Assembly: GCA_958496175.1 (NCBI GenBank)
Contig: OY292275.1
Span: 8,494,001 to 8,558,000 of the forward strand
DNA from: Sisyra terminalis
Lineage: Eukaryota > Arthropoda > Insecta > Neuroptera > Sisyridae
DNA: 64,000 nucleotides
Direction of reading: 5' to 3'
Shown: piece by piece, positions 25,761 to 38,285 of the stretch
Position numbering within the stretch: the stretch's first letter is position 1
Layout: every line of letters starts with the position of its first letter
Program-made: the position numbers and the translations under genes
The notes under the pieces: generated by a model
Told to the model about the DNA's origin: nothing
What the model saw: only the letters and a program-made list of their open reading frames with translations
The model's database searches: none

Positions 25761-25800
25761 CCACTGATGAAGTTGCTTGGCAATCGAAATACGTATCTGG
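25761..25800 (+). ncRNA. Hammerhead-like motif, right arm of copy 2
   Basis: Plus strand: CTGATGA (25764-25770), GAA (25786-25788), ATACGTAT (25789-25796), C, TGG. Two bases are missing from the 5' side of stem II, so this arm is probably weakened. Confidence 0.45.
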
Positions 25801-25982
25801 GCAATACATCACCAATATTTTTATTTGAACTTCTGTTCAAATTTATGTTGGTGGTATGATTTTTATATATTATTATATTAAATTATACTACATAAATTGA
25901 ACTGCAATATATTTTATATATTGTATACACAGTATAACTGTTCAAAGTCAGCGAAAAAATCTTATTTTGATTAGTTTTTCTA

Positions 25983-26914
25983 GGATACAGAGTAAAGAAA
26001 CTTTGAAAATAAACCCCCAGGATTAGAAGAGGCAAATGGCGTGAGGAAGTAATTTTTATTACAAATATTTTACCAGAGTTTTATAAAAAAATCAACAAAT
26101 ATTTAAATTTAAATCATGTTCGTGTAACTCTCATATACCAACAAAAATGTATCATCAAAGACTTAATTGTAAATAAGCCAAGCCTTTCAATTCTAATCAA
26201 TCTTAATATCATAGCCTATAACGCTTTTAAGTAATGAAATTCGTTTTATGACGATTATGACAAATATAGAACGTTTTTTTCAACAATTAGCATAATTTTT
26301 CGTGACACAGAAATCTTCGTTCTCGACTAATGAAATTCCATCAGGGAAATTGATATAGAAAAAGTTAATAGATAGAATGTTAAATTGTTTGCAGACAACA
26401 GCATTTATTTTTAATTTTGGTTAGAATCATTTGCAGAAGAAGTTTAAAAAGCTTTTAGATGATTAAACAATTTGGAGCCGTTTACACAAAACAATAAGAG
26501 AATAAAGTACAGAATAAAATTGTTTGATTTTTTTAAAATAAACGATTGAGGATTTTATTTATTTTCTTACATAATTTAGCTAATTTATTTTTTTAATTGA
26601 TTTTCTTGCATTACATGTTGAGAGAAACTGTTATTAGTGTCTTTATCGTGATTGCAGTTCTAATGTATATTTTATGTTTATATATGCAGAACAAAGTTGA
26701 TTCAAAAGCTCTTAATCTTTTTTGACTAAAGAGCTTTTTGTAGAGCACAAATTTTAAAGAGAAACCGGAAGTAAGGCATAAAGTTTTTGAAGACAAATTC
26801 ATGAAAGAGTAAAAGTCAAAATATTAACATTTATAAAAAATTCATTGTAGAGAGAATTCATTGTAATATTTGTTTGTATTTTTGGTATTAATAAAAAATT
26901 GGCTATGATATTTC
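25983..26914. other. AT-rich intergenic sequence
   Basis: Nothing recognisable. Confidence 0.5.
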
Positions 26915-27016
26915 AGAACGCCTGAGGAAGGCTCAATAACCAGGCCAAATTCGCGCATGTAATAAATAGTTTTGACTGATTATTATTTGATCCTAGTCCT
27001 CTGAATATTTTTATCA
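26915..27016 (+). mobile_element. PLE-like terminal fragment, GGCTC family
   Basis: Only one half of the palindrome seen at 13984-14178 is present: CGC-CTGAGGA, an extra A, GGCTC, then TCGCGCATG and the tail AATCCTAG-like words ending CTCTGAATATTTTTA. Stem I (CGC/GCG) is better preserved than in the 14-kb copy, but GAAA again reads AAA. Confidence 0.6.
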
Positions 27017-27360
27017 GTTCCCATACAAAGTTTGAAAACCGGCCCTTGGATGGCCCATCGCCGGGCGAAGGATGATAATTAACGGCCAATCATTGGCGTC
27101 TTCTAATGGCCCATGGACGGCTGAATATACAAATGATAACAACGGCCCATTAATGGCAGTTGATTATCGGCCGATTAATGAGCCCAGTAATGGGCCACGT
27201 ATTATTCAAATCATCGGCCGATTGATGGCAGTTGATCATCGGCCGATTGATGGCAGTTGACCATCGGCCGGTTATTGGGCTTAGCAATGGGCCACGTACT
27301 ATTTAAAATATAAGCAAACAATCAAATCTTTCCTCTTTATAATATTAGATTGATAAATTA

Positions 27361-27605
27361 TATCTCGTGGACACCCGAAACTTTCCTTTCCCTATATGCT
27401 GATGATACAGTAATTTTTGCATCCTCCTGAAGAGCTGATACAGTGGCCAACAAAATAGTCCCTTAAAAAGAATAATGATTTTTTTTAAAAAATGGAAAAT
27501 AAAGACCAATTATAACAAAACTAAAGTTATCCTATTCACTAGAAGAAGACTTAACAAGCATTAGAAGGGATTAATAAATGGGAAAAATATAGAATGGGCA
27601 AAAAC
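27361..27605 (+). pseudogene. Non-LTR reverse transcriptase fragment (YADD box)
   Basis: The plus strand reads LSLYADDTVIFASS, the catalytic YADD box of a Jockey-type reverse transcriptase, then meets a stop. Degraded frames with WKIKTNYNKTKVILFTRRR typical of the region just downstream follow. Multiple stops and truncation at both sides show it is dead. Confidence 0.78.
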
Positions 27606-27616
27606 AGTTAGATTAG

Positions 27617-27973
27617 TTAGTTAGATTTAGTTTCTAGTAAAGCTTGTGCTGTTTTGGGCAATGTTGGATGTCCTTCATCTCTCAATATTAATAATAACTC
27701 CGAAATAACATTTAATTGAAGACTGTTTATATTTTTCACAGCCCAGTTTCGTAATTTTTCTTGGAAATCAATATTAGAATCCGTATCAATTTCTACACCG
27801 TTGAGATTTTCACAGTCACTATTTTTATCACTATTTATAGGACTCTCATAAATATTATCGTCGATTTGAGAGGTTATATCAGTGTCACCGGCATCATTGT
27901 AAACATTTGTCACATCCTCCTTTTCTACATTTTCAATTTCAGAGTTTTTACTTTGTTGTTGGCAACTATTTTT
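27617..27973 (-). pseudogene. Transposon-associated conserved domain fragment
   Basis: The minus-strand frame is open from about 27973 to a stop at 27617. An acidic, Asn/Asp-rich N-terminal part (VYNDAGDTDITSQI) leads to FQEKLRNWAVKNINS and HPTLPKTAQALLETKSN. The pattern RNWA..N......ELL.IL...GHP.LP..A..LL.T is a domain I recognise from many transposon-derived proteins in insect genomes; the exact superfamily is uncertain. There is no ATG in frame at the upstream end, so it is either a spliced exon or a truncated copy. Confidence 0.55.
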
Positions 27974-28659
27974 TTTAAATTAAAAACTATTTAAATTAAA
28001 TGCTGTATTTAATTAATCTTGATAATAATATTGTCAGCAACCTACAATGATAAAGGTAACAAACGACTGAAAAACAGTTGATTTACATTAAACTGCGTCT
28101 GCGCAACGAATTATAGATTGCATTATCGGCTGGAGCACGGCCGTTGATCAGCCGTTGATCAGCCGATAATCAGTCAAAAGAAATTCTTTCTGCATTAAAT
28201 ATTTTTAATGGGCAATTTAACTGAAAGAATAGTAGTGAAATTTTTTTACGTTCGAAAAATACAAAATAATAATTAAAAAAAATATAAATAAAAAAAAAAA
28301 ACTTTAAAAAAAATATTTTATTGATTATAAATGCCAGTAATCAACCAGAATTGGCCCATTACTAATAGCCAATACTTGGCCGATCGCTGGCAGATGGACA
28401 TCGGCCGATTTACGGCATTTTTTCCATCGACGGCGACTTCGTATGGGTTTATAAAAAATTTTAATTTTTTTGACATTATGGTACAGCAACCGGAGCCAAC
28501 CTGTTCAGAAGATGGGGTGTTACAGTACCGCCAAAACTAGATTGGGAACTACTAAGTAGTTAAATAAATGGTATAGATTGACATTTCATATAATTATAGG
28601 TATGAATAATGAAAATCAGATCTCAGCTTTTAAATAAAATACAGAATAAAATTCAGGTT

Positions 28660-28910
28660 GTTTAAGATCCACTTTTACTTTATGTTTTTTAACTTTATGT
28701 TTTCTTAACTAGCGACGTTTCGTAACGTATCACAGCTTTATATAAATGAATGTTTATAGGTGTAAGTATGTAATTTTGTAAGATGAGTTTGGACTAAAAC
28801 TGAAACTTTTTTGTGATCCAAAACTTCGGATGAAGTTTCGATAGGCAACAAATCGTCGCTAATTGGGAAAATTAAAAACATTAAATAATAAAGGCGGATC
28901 TTCAACAATC
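28660..28910. mobile_element. Short palindromic PLE-like element
   Basis: The left end GTTGTTTAAGATCC (28660) and the inverted right end GTTGAAGATCCGCC (about 28908) continue into imperfectly matching arms (ACTTTATGTTTT..TTAACTAGCGACG versus TTTAATGTTTT..AATTAGCGACG). The minus strand near 28700-28735 reads GCTGTGATACGTTACGAAAC then GTCGC, a degraded hammerhead-like junction. Confidence 0.5.
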
Positions 28911-30433
28911 CTTCTTTATTTATTTTAATTGTAGGAATAATTTAATCAGTAAAAGTATATGTTTTATGGAATTCATCATACATTCAGAAAATATTTGTAA
29001 CATATGTGTTTATTAAAATTTGCTGAAGAGGTGACCAGAGAAAAACAATACTAATTGCAGCTTAAAAATTTACAATTTACTATTTAAAAATTAGGTTCCA
29101 AATCAAATAACTATCTTTATCACTCCTTTATTGCTTTTAGGTCTTGCATATCCTCTTCAAAAAGGAGGAAATAGCCCAATTCCTTAGTCTCACCTCCAAC
29201 TGTAATGGCATTTGAGAAAATATCCGAACTATGGTCAGTCATCCTTTTTTAACTTAAAAATTTAAGACAAAAATAAGAGCCCTTGATTTACTTGAATACT
29301 CTAAGGGGATTGCTTCATTTTTCTCAGATCATTCCAGATAAATAATCAGGAAAATTTATATTTAGTTTATAATAATTTACTTTTAAAGTTCTTCTGAATC
29401 GATCATTACATTTATAATAACCAATTTTCGTATTTAAATATCAATCACAACTCTTAGAGTTGTTTTAGAGTTTTGCAATAAATTATTTCCCATTTTTATT
29501 AATATTTTATCAGAAAAAACATTAATTTAGTTAAAACTTACTTCTATTACTGCGCTTTGATAGAAGTCCATGAAAAAGGTTGAAAACTTCTTAATTTTTC
29601 AAAGAAAAAGATTTTTTTGAGATAAAAATTAACAAATTATTTACTAACTTGAGGTCGCTTTAGAAACCTATAAAATAACATATTTCAAACTTCGAAAATG
29701 AAATAATTTTCCTGCCAAATTTTAACCCTTAGTTACTTTCTTATAGGATAAGGTTCTTACTTGTATTTATAAATAGATGCTCCAACATCAAAATGAGTTC
29801 AAAATGAAAAATAACTTTAAATCTTTACATGAAATTTTACTTTCTAAATTTACTTTTTCTTAAGATTTCCTCTTGGAGTGAAAATTTTATGATTTAGGTC
29901 TGTAATTTCCAACACTGATGATACAGCCTCCCAGTGGGTACTTGTATTATCTAAGAGTATAGAAGTAGTTACGAATATGGCGAAATTTAAGAAGGTTTAA
30001 GAAAAAGAATATCCCTTTAGAAATTATTTTCTTGTAATAGAAGTGATGACTCATAAGAGCTTGAAAACCTGTATAATAAGTCTACAATTTTTTATATTTT
30101 CAAATAAATTGCACAATCAGCATAGGGTTGCAATAAATGCATTCAATCCATAGACAATCACATGTAAACACTAGTCCCAGTAGATTAGTGCTGTATAAGT
30201 ACAAAGATTTTTAACAATCTATAGCAACAATAACAATAATAGTAATTCTTATAGCAATAACAACAATCACATAAACAATCAACAGTAGCAATAAGAATAA
30301 TAATAATAGTCTATAATAACAATATCAATGCTAAAATATAATGTGAAACATTAATATAGAAGTAATATATAAAAATAAAGCTATATAATAAGAAATAATA
30401 ATTTGACAACAGATAGTTAATAGGAATATTTGT
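28911..30433. other. AT-rich intergenic sequence with AAC/AAT-rich tract
   Basis: No gene is seen. From about 30215 to 30330 runs of AAC, AAT and AGC-type triplets lie just downstream (in the minus sense) of the reverse transcriptase relic and may be part of its 3' end. Confidence 0.5.
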
Positions 30434-31203
30434 TTAGTTACAAAATCTATCAGGCAAATCTATTACATTGCATTTTTGTAACCTTCTTATCATATCACTG
30501 TTGTCCAATAAGTTTATTTGAAGATGGTTGGAATGATCGTCTAGTTTTGTCAGGAATTTTTTACTAAACATTTTAATTTCCTCCTTTACAGATGGCAATT
30601 CTGTATCTTCATATATTTTTTTATTGTTTACATACCATGGAGCACCGATTATTTGTCGTAGGGTCCTTAATTGAAATCTTTGTAGGATTTCAATGTTAGA
30701 GTTGGATGCAGTATCCCACAACTGTATCCCATATGTCCATATAGGTTTGAGGATGACCTTGTACAGAAGAAGTTTGTTTTCTGTTGATAATGGTGCATTA
30801 GATTTTTTTGTATTTTTTATTTAAATATTGTCGAATTTTTTTGATTTGCACAGCCCATGTAAGTATTTGATCTAAGTGCATTCCGAGATATTTTACCGTG
30901 CTCTTTTGCGGTAGTTCTGTGCCTTCCAATTGTAACCGATGGACATAATTTCTGCGCAGTGTAAACATTATGTGTGTAGATTTTGCGTTGTTTATTTTTA
31001 TTTTCCACTTTTCTGCCCATTTTTCTATTTTGTCCAGGTTATTTTGGAGCTTTAACGAAGCTTCACTGGGTTCATCTGCTGCGGTTACGATGACTGTGTC
31101 ATCAGCAAATGTTGCCACTAATGCATCTGTTGTATTTGACATATCGGCTGTGTAAAGGGAATACAATAGAGGTCCCAGTACGCTATCTTAGGGAACCCCG
31201 GCT
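30434..31203 (-). pseudogene. Jockey-clade LINE reverse transcriptase, 3' part, broken
   Basis: The minus strand reads a GVP*DSVLGPLLYSLYTADM junction (stop in place of the usual Gln in GVPQGSVLGP), then ATFADDTVIVTAADEP (F in place of Y in the YADD box). The post-catalytic region follows, with KWAEKWKIKINNAKSTHIMF and VKYLGMHLD. Near 30800-30815 the frame shifts, then continues as WDTASNSNIEILQRFQLRTL to a stop at 30434. Truncated at its 5' side next to a poly-T run at 31207. The premature stop and the frameshift make it inactive. Confidence 0.9.
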
Positions 31204-34200
31204 GTTTTTTTTTTTGAGAGACAAATTTTTTAAGCAGAAAATTAAGAGTATTCATATCAGAATATGGGGTGAAAATTACTATTAATTATACTAACTAATT
31301 TTTGGTGTATTTTAAATTGAAATCTGTTTTCCTCCAAAACTAAATATTTAAGGACAGTCTGTATTGAAGACTTTATTATCTTCTTTCTTTATGAATTCAT
31401 TTTTCAAACAAAAGCTAACAAAAAAAAACAAAAAGTTTGTTAAAGAAAGCAATATTGATTTTGAAAATTTTAATACAAGGATATTTATAACTTTTGGATA
31501 GGCAAACTATAAATAAAGCAACAAATTTTACCTTTTGCATAAAGATTAACATATCTTAAGTATTACAACACTTTGTCGAAAAAATTGTATTGTTCATAGC
31601 TTAAAAATTAATTACCTGCCTCGTGTTGCCGACTACAATGGTACAAATACTTACATTTAACAAAAAGCAAAAAGGAAAACTGCCATTAATTTTCTTTTCA
31701 CCAACCCGAAGCAATAAATTTCCTAATCTTTAACATACAAAAGAATAATGCGGCATCGCGTTTTTTGTCATAAGAAAAATCTCGTGACGTTTATACTTTG
31801 CCTTTCGTCCTACACATAATTCCAAGAGCAACGCGTAATGCTACAAATAAGGATATAGCATACAGCGCATTGGCGCATTTTTCTTCTTTTATAAAGTGGT
31901 CACAATTTCAGCCTTTCCTCCCACATGAATGCGTTCAGGTTGTTTATTATTGGAATCATTTTCGAATTGATTAGTTAATTGATGATCATATCGCACCCCC
32001 ACTGAGTATTTAATTTAATTTGTAAAAGAAACTGGGTCTTGGAAAAGTAATTGGGTCACGAAAATACGATAGTAATGAAAGTGAAATAAATGATTTGCTT
32101 GATGTTACAAATGTGTACGACTGGAAGAGAAATAATCAACCTGATACAAGTGAAACGGAGATAAGTGAGTCTAATTTGTCGCTAGCATTTTAGTAAAAAG
32201 CTAAAAGACATTCAATGTCATCATCAGCAACATTATCTATGTTATATGTGGACTATTTATATCTGGTGTCCCATATAAGAAGTAGGGAAAGCTTTGGCTA
32301 ATGATATTAAAATCAAAAACGTGTGGAAAATTGAAACGAGTTTTCAAAAAGAGAAATTCCACACTTCATCATCATATTTTTTTCCTATTATTGATGTATG
32401 CACATTTTTTCGAATATGGCAAGTGAGAGTTGTTCTATATTTTTATGATGACTTACGCATTTTTAATAATTAGAGAAATGTGAATTGAAACTCTTCGTCC
32501 AAATATGGCAATGGTTTTAATTATATGCCTATTGTTTGTTCGTTTGAAAACCATACCGTTAAGAAAGGTCTACCCACATTAATATACCAAACAAAAATGT
32601 TGGTAAAAACATTCATATAAATCTCATTAAATATTCCATTTTCTCAGTTTGATTGATTGTCATAAAATGTTAACATTGGCAATGAAAACACATTTGCAAT
32701 TTGTGTCGCGAATGCGACAATGCAACTGTGAGTATAATATGTGCAACTGTGATTATATCAAAAATGTCAATGCCAAGTTTTTAATTGCTTGGAACACTAA
32801 AATCATTTTAACGCGAGGAATTATGAATGCGTGGGAGTTAAGTGTATTCAAAAGTCGTGATTCCATATGTAATCAATAATGATCAGTATTGAAAAATATG
32901 TGAGCTCTTATCAAATTAGAAAATTCAGAGTCACGAAGAGAAAATATTTTCATTCTTTGAGTATAGTTGAATCATAAATATTTCGTTTTGTCGAACAAGA
33001 AATCGTTATTTAAAAAAAAAATGATATAAATGGTGAAATTTGATGCTTTTTGTTGAGAAAAATTGGGGACACTAAGAAAAAGAATTTCAAATGCATTAAT
33101 GCATTTTTCATTTAACTAATCTAAGCTAAAAATAATCGGTTCATTTTCTCAAAACTGGTATTAGATGCATTTTTGAAAATAATCACCGAATAAACCACTT
33201 ATATTTAATCAGTAGAAGATTTTAAGGTTTGCTAAATATGCCTATAATTTTTTGATATGGTTCGAGTTAAAATTGTAGGCTTACACCTTGCCAAGTATTT
33301 TGAAAATACAATTTTGCTGAATTATCAAGTGCTATTTTTTATATATGTACCTCATACTGTTTATTAACCTTCTGTTTATCAAAGATTTTTGTAACCAAAT
33401 TCCGTACACTAGAGTATGGAGTATAGTCGTGAATGACACCGCAGTTGAGGACTTGTAATAAAAAAAAAAAAATTAAATTAAAATTTTTTTTTTGTTGAAT
33501 ATCAAAATTCAACGAAAGTTTTATGATAAAATAAACTTCGGAAAAAAATGAATTCTTCCGTCCTAATGCAAAGCTAACAAGTTTAGGACATTATGCATTT
33601 GCGTATGAAGAATCTTCTTAATTTTAATTTTACATACATAATTGTTTTTTAAATTTTCAGAATATTATAGCTTATACTTTATAGTTATGCTACTATAGTG
33701 GGACACCACAGTACAATGACTTGTAGTTAGATGTTTGCTCATTAGTATCCCAAACAAAGTAATAAAATTTTCTTTTTAATTTTATTCCCCAATTTGGTCA
33801 AATCTGGTTCTTCTTAGTCTTCTACTCTTTATTAGTGGGGGTGAGTTCCCCAAAATTCAGGAGTCAAAATTCAAAACAATTATTAAAATATTACTCAGGT
33901 TAAAAATTCATATTAAAATTGTTAATTGTATTTAAATCATATTTTTTATGATAAAATAATAAATTACACTGGCAAAAATAAAACCTTGACAATCCATAAA
34001 CGGCCCACTGGCCACGGTTTGCTCATCCCTGTTCTAACTAAATTTTATTTTTAAAAAATATTAAATAAATTCAAAATTTATTAAGGTTTTCTAATTAAAT
34101 TTACAAGAATTTTTTAATTGGATGATGTAGAATTTTTTTTGCAATGGAATCATTTAAAGAAAGGGTTAAACCCTTATTCAAGACACCGGGGTATTAGGCT

Positions 34201-35940
34201 ATGTGTGCTTAGATTATTTATCCTTAAATATAGGTCTAAAACATATATGAATTTCTAGGGTTTTAATAGTAATTCACCTACAAAAAGAATATAATCTTAC
34301 GGTTAGGGAATTTCTAAGGACTACAGTTTCTTATTTCTTAACCATTTCAAGGAAAAAAACTCATATTCCTTTTAATGACGTCAATATCTGGCAACCGTTC
34401 AATTTCTATTTTATTTTTATTTTAATTCACGAATAAGTAAGGCCATAATGAAAATGTAACAGTAAAAGTGAAAGTTGTGCAGTATTAGAAATGAATTAAC
34501 AAAAAAACCTGAATTATAATTCCAATTAAAGTACAAAATGAAATTGGTCAGATTTTGATGTCACTAAAAAGGGACATGAGCCAAAAAAAATACATAAAAA
34601 GCATTATGCTTAATGCTTTAAATTAAATTTAATTTCACATAACATTTCTTAAAAAAATGTTGCATTTTATTGGACCTTCATACCACTTATTCTTTCATAT
34701 GGCCGTAATTTCTAATAACAAATAAATTTCTATTGATTTCCCCAATCATTTTTGCAATTTTTAATAGTAAAATTTTTCCTCTGCATTTTAATGATATGCA
34801 AGAAATCTTTTTTATCTTTGAATTTTCTTTTAAATTTTCCTGAAAGATTTCTTAGCTAAATTTTCTTAAGTTTTAAATATGTTTTGCTCCCCATTATTTG
34901 TAGAATGGCTAAAATAGGTGATTGCAGCTTTACAATCAGGAGCTGGAATTATAATTCACTCTTCTGCCGCTTAATATGGTAGATTAATACGGCTTCATAG
35001 GTATAAAATAAAAATGTGGATTTTGAAAGTAAAATCGTGAAAAATGAAAAAAATATATGCATGATATAGTAACTAAATTAAGTAATACAAAAGTCAGACA
35101 TTTTGGAAAAATCAAAGCTGTTCGTAGTTTATAAGACAACAAACATTACAAGAAAATGTATATTATGAAGTACAGTATATATCTACGTACAGATTGCCGG
35201 AATTCCTTCAAATGTATATACTTTTTTAGCCCAGGAATCCCCTGTTATTTTCATTAGATTACCGAAGGAAAAAATAGAAACAAATGCCATCAAATCTTTG
35301 TATATGCGTATATGGGCAGAATAGACATTTTAATTAGTTTTTTTGAAAATTCTCAATTTATAAATTCATAGTCATTTATATTGAGTGTAGTTCTTGCTTT
35401 AGAGTTGAATGCAGTACCGAAATACTTATTAAAGTTTTTCTGGATTTTGAAGATGGATTTTCTGGATTTTGATTCTTCAATTTGAAGCAAATTAAAGAAA
35501 TATAGGTCGTAATAATTTTCCTGGAGCAGAAACCGGAATCAAAGCCGGAATCTGAGCTTATTAACACCATATTCCCAGCTCTAGATTAATCAAAAATTTT
35601 AAAAAATATCTTTGGAAGCATTTTTGTCGTACTTTGATCGAAATGCTTTCATAAAAGATGTGTGCATATTTTAAATTAAAATTTTCCATCTTTTTCTCGC
35701 ACAATAATTGTATAATTACTAATTAAGCACACAATTTACTACGTCGTAAATTAAAAACGTCAATCATCTCATTTTCACCAACGTAATGACACTTTTGTGT
35801 CATTGTTTGTTTCTTTAAAATTCTGATTTTCATCAATTCTCGACAAACCTTGAAATTAATTTGTCCTCATCTCCATTATTCAATTGAACCAACGACTGAA
35901 CCAACTCAAATCAATTGAGTGGTCGTATATAGAAATAGGC
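31204..35940. other. AT-rich intergenic sequence
   Basis: Scanned on both strands without a supportable gene. Short open frames at 32649-32879 and 35376-35570 have no family resemblance or splice context. Confidence 0.45.
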
Positions 35941-35944
35941 TTAT

Positions 35945-36360
35945 GAAAATTTCATAATAATTTCTAAAAACTGTTATTTCTTTAAATACAACTAGTTTTA
36001 ATTTTGGAAAAGCATTTTTTACAAAATTAAAATTGCCAGAATTTCAATAAACTTAAGGAAACAATTGTTATTTTATTATAGTTAATAGTTATTGAATTCT
36101 TGCTAATAAAAATTTCATAATAATTTGTAAAAACTGTTATCGTTTTAATTTTTTTTTTTTATTTAGATTTCTTTAAAGTCGCTTCAACTACACTGGTTAT
36201 TAGCGACTATACATATCAATGTTTAACATATTATATTATAATAGTTATTGTCTAATATATTTTAATATTCACATACCAAAATTAAAATTGCCAGAATTTC
36301 AATAAACTTAAGGAAACAATTGATATTTTATTATAGTTAATAGTTATTGAATTCTTAACA
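35945..36360. repeat. Interleaved local duplications
   Basis: AAAATTTCATAATAATTT occurs at about 35946 and 36110. CCAGAATTTCAATAAACTTA followed by AGGAAACAATTG and TTTTATTATAGTTAATAGTT occurs at about 36038 and 36292, nearly identical over about 75 bp. Between them TAAAGTCGCTTCAACTACA..TTAGCGACT (36174-36210) recurs in similar form at 46460-46490, a dispersed repeat of unknown family. Confidence 0.75.
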
Positions 36361-37980
36361 TTTGTAATTACTATGAAATATGGGTGAAACTTCTTAAGTC
36401 TAATGACGCAATTAGTTTGCAATTTTTTCCTGACTCAAGTGTTTTAAAATTCAATCGAGCCCACTAAAATCGTATATTACTATAATTACTACTTTGGTTG
36501 GCCTTCTTTTTCTTGACTCATCTAATACTCAGCTCACCGGTTTTCAAATAATTTCATTTTATCCATCATTGTTGTCTTTTGTTGCCAATTTAGTAAAATT
36601 AATTTTAACTGTCGATATTTTTCAAGAAAATTTTTGATTTTTGAGTGATTGAAGAAATCCTCTACTAAGATTGCTAAGTTGTAAAAAATTTTCTTTAGGC
36701 ATTCGAAATCAAAGTTAAGTTCTTTATTTGTGGTTTTCCCAGAACATAATTCCCTACTGGCTACATTCGAGTTCACTTGAAATTCTCTGCGGACGAATTT
36801 TTTGAAGTTAAAACAAACAAAGATCCATCGAAATCGTTCACCTTAGACATAAATCACTGGTCCCAAGCTCCATTACATTAAGCGACAATCAAACTACATC
36901 CGCATTATGCACATGTTTCAGATGAATGATTTTAAAAATAAATTTTCCAAACGTCTCCTCTAATCGATTCGTAATATAAACGCTGAAGTTTCGTCAGCAC
37001 TCATGCATGGATCATCTTCATTGCTAATGAGATGTATGCTTTGATTTCATACTAAAGATGCGTTGATTGCAATTTGGGAGATTGGATGCACCCAACTGCA
37101 TTGCAATCGCGCCAATCGCAGTTCAATGACTGAATCAATCGTAAATAAAATCACATGACATTATTATAGTGAAATGTATCACAGATTTTCTTCTTTTTCA
37201 AATCTTATCGCTTCGAATTCAAATGGAAAATGCCAAGATTATTTTTAAACTATAATGTAAATCACTTGACATATATATTACCATTAATGTTTAGTAAATA
37301 AATAGTTAGCAATGCGTATATGTTAAATAAGACGACAATTTTTTTGCTGCACAGTTTTTAAATATGGTACAAAGTATGTGATTTTTTCATAAGCAGAACA
37401 TTAACCCTTTGCTTGATGACTTTTATTTTCAATAGGTTCGTTTATTTTCTCTTCTGAAGTAAAATGTAAACACTCTTACTATAATATTGAAACAGTCTTT
37501 AGACACGTGCTTTTTTCATACATGTTGGCTCTTATGTTTGGCATGTGAATCTAAATGCTGGTTTCTAAAAGAAGCAAGGAAGGTGGCTCATATCGATTTT
37601 GTCGTTCTTAGCATTCGTTTTTTTTGCGGATTTTATTTTTATTCAAAAAACACAATATGTTACATGTAGCCTTTTATTTTTGTTAAGATAAAATTAGTCT
37701 TAACTAAAACTATTACACTTATCTTTTTATTGGAACATGACCAAAACCAAAAAAGATTGGTCAAAGAAGAGTAAATCCAACTAAATAACTTAATAACCAA
37801 AATTAGCTTGGAATAATTGGACAACATGATTACCTTAAATTATTGATGGCATTAAAATTAAAAAAAATATTATGAATAAGTTCCTTTTAATATGCGGAAG
37901 TCGATAGTTTTAAACCATACATCTCTACTATTATATTATAGCATTGTATGATTCACACAGAAATATGATTGGATTAAAAA
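36361..37980. other. Intergenic sequence
   Basis: Nothing assignable. A minus-strand frame at 36534-36776 is open for 80 codons but has no flanking splice structure or recognised motif. Confidence 0.45.
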
Positions 37981-38123
37981 ATGCTTATTGTTGGTGTATA
38001 CAATATATAAGATATATTGCAGTCCAATTTATGTAGTATAATTTAATATAATAATATATAAAAATCATACCACAAACATTAATTTGAACAGAAGTTCAAA
38101 CAAAAATATTCGTGACGTATTGC

Positions 38124-38164
38124 CCAGATACGTATTTCGATTGCCAAGCAATCTTCATCAGTGG
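38124..38164 (-). ncRNA. Hammerhead ribozyme motif, left arm of copy 3
   Basis: Minus strand: stem I CCA (38162-38164) with TGG (38124-38126), extendable by further pairs. The core CTGATGA is 38155-38161, with an extra A at 38154. Stem II GATTGC/GCAATC is 38148-38153 with 38139-38144, six perfect pairs with a 3-nt loop. GAA is 38136-38138, the palindromic stem III ATACGTAT is 38128-38135, and the cleavage-site C is 38127. Confidence 0.62.
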
Positions 38165-38244
38165 TCATCAAGTAGTTTGGATCACTCCGTAACTGCTTTG
38201 TGATGATTCACATTAGATGAATCACTGAGGTGAATCAATGATGA

Positions 38245-38285
38245 CCCCTGAGGAAGATTGCTTGGCAATCGAAATACGTATCTGG
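38245..38285 (+). ncRNA. Hammerhead-like motif, right arm of copy 3
   Basis: Plus strand: CTGAGGA (38248-38254), extra A, stem II 38256-38261/38265-38270 perfect, GAA (38271-38273), ATACGTAT (38274-38281), C, TGG. The 5' strand of stem I reads CCC instead of CCA. Confidence 0.55.

Larger units (their letters stand above)
25315..25971. mobile_element. Palindromic PLE-like element, copy 2
   Basis: An exact 11-bp duplication TAGTTTTTCTA flanks it (25304-25314 and 25972-25982). It has the same palindromic arms as copies 1 and 3, but a longer middle. About 25550-25720 adds an inner inverted pair (AATAATCACGGATTGACCTC and its complement) around about 100 bp of unique DNA with a C-rich run. The right end carries the unpaired tail AGTCAGCGAAAAAATCTTA. 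Confidence 0.83.
27020..28447. mobile_element. Composite DNA-transposon remnant with GGCCGAT subterminal repeats
   Basis: The ends read CCCATACAAAGT (27020) and, inverted, CCCATACGAAGTCG (28447). Both subterminal regions (27035-27300 and 28130-28430) are packed with degenerate repeats such as CATCGGCCGATTGATGGCAG and AATGGGCCACGTA, much more GC-rich than the surroundings. The interior holds an RTE-like tail word (27312-27350), a reverse transcriptase relic (27361-27605, unrelated insertion) and a minus-strand transposon-type reading frame (27617-27973). No clear target duplication could be matched, so the class is undetermined. Reading frames through the subterminal repeats are an artefact of repetition. 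Confidence 0.6.

Noticed and set aside
27072..27260. Plus-strand 62-residue frame.
   Set aside because: Produced by the GGCCGAT subterminal repeats of a transposon remnant; internally repetitive and not a protein.
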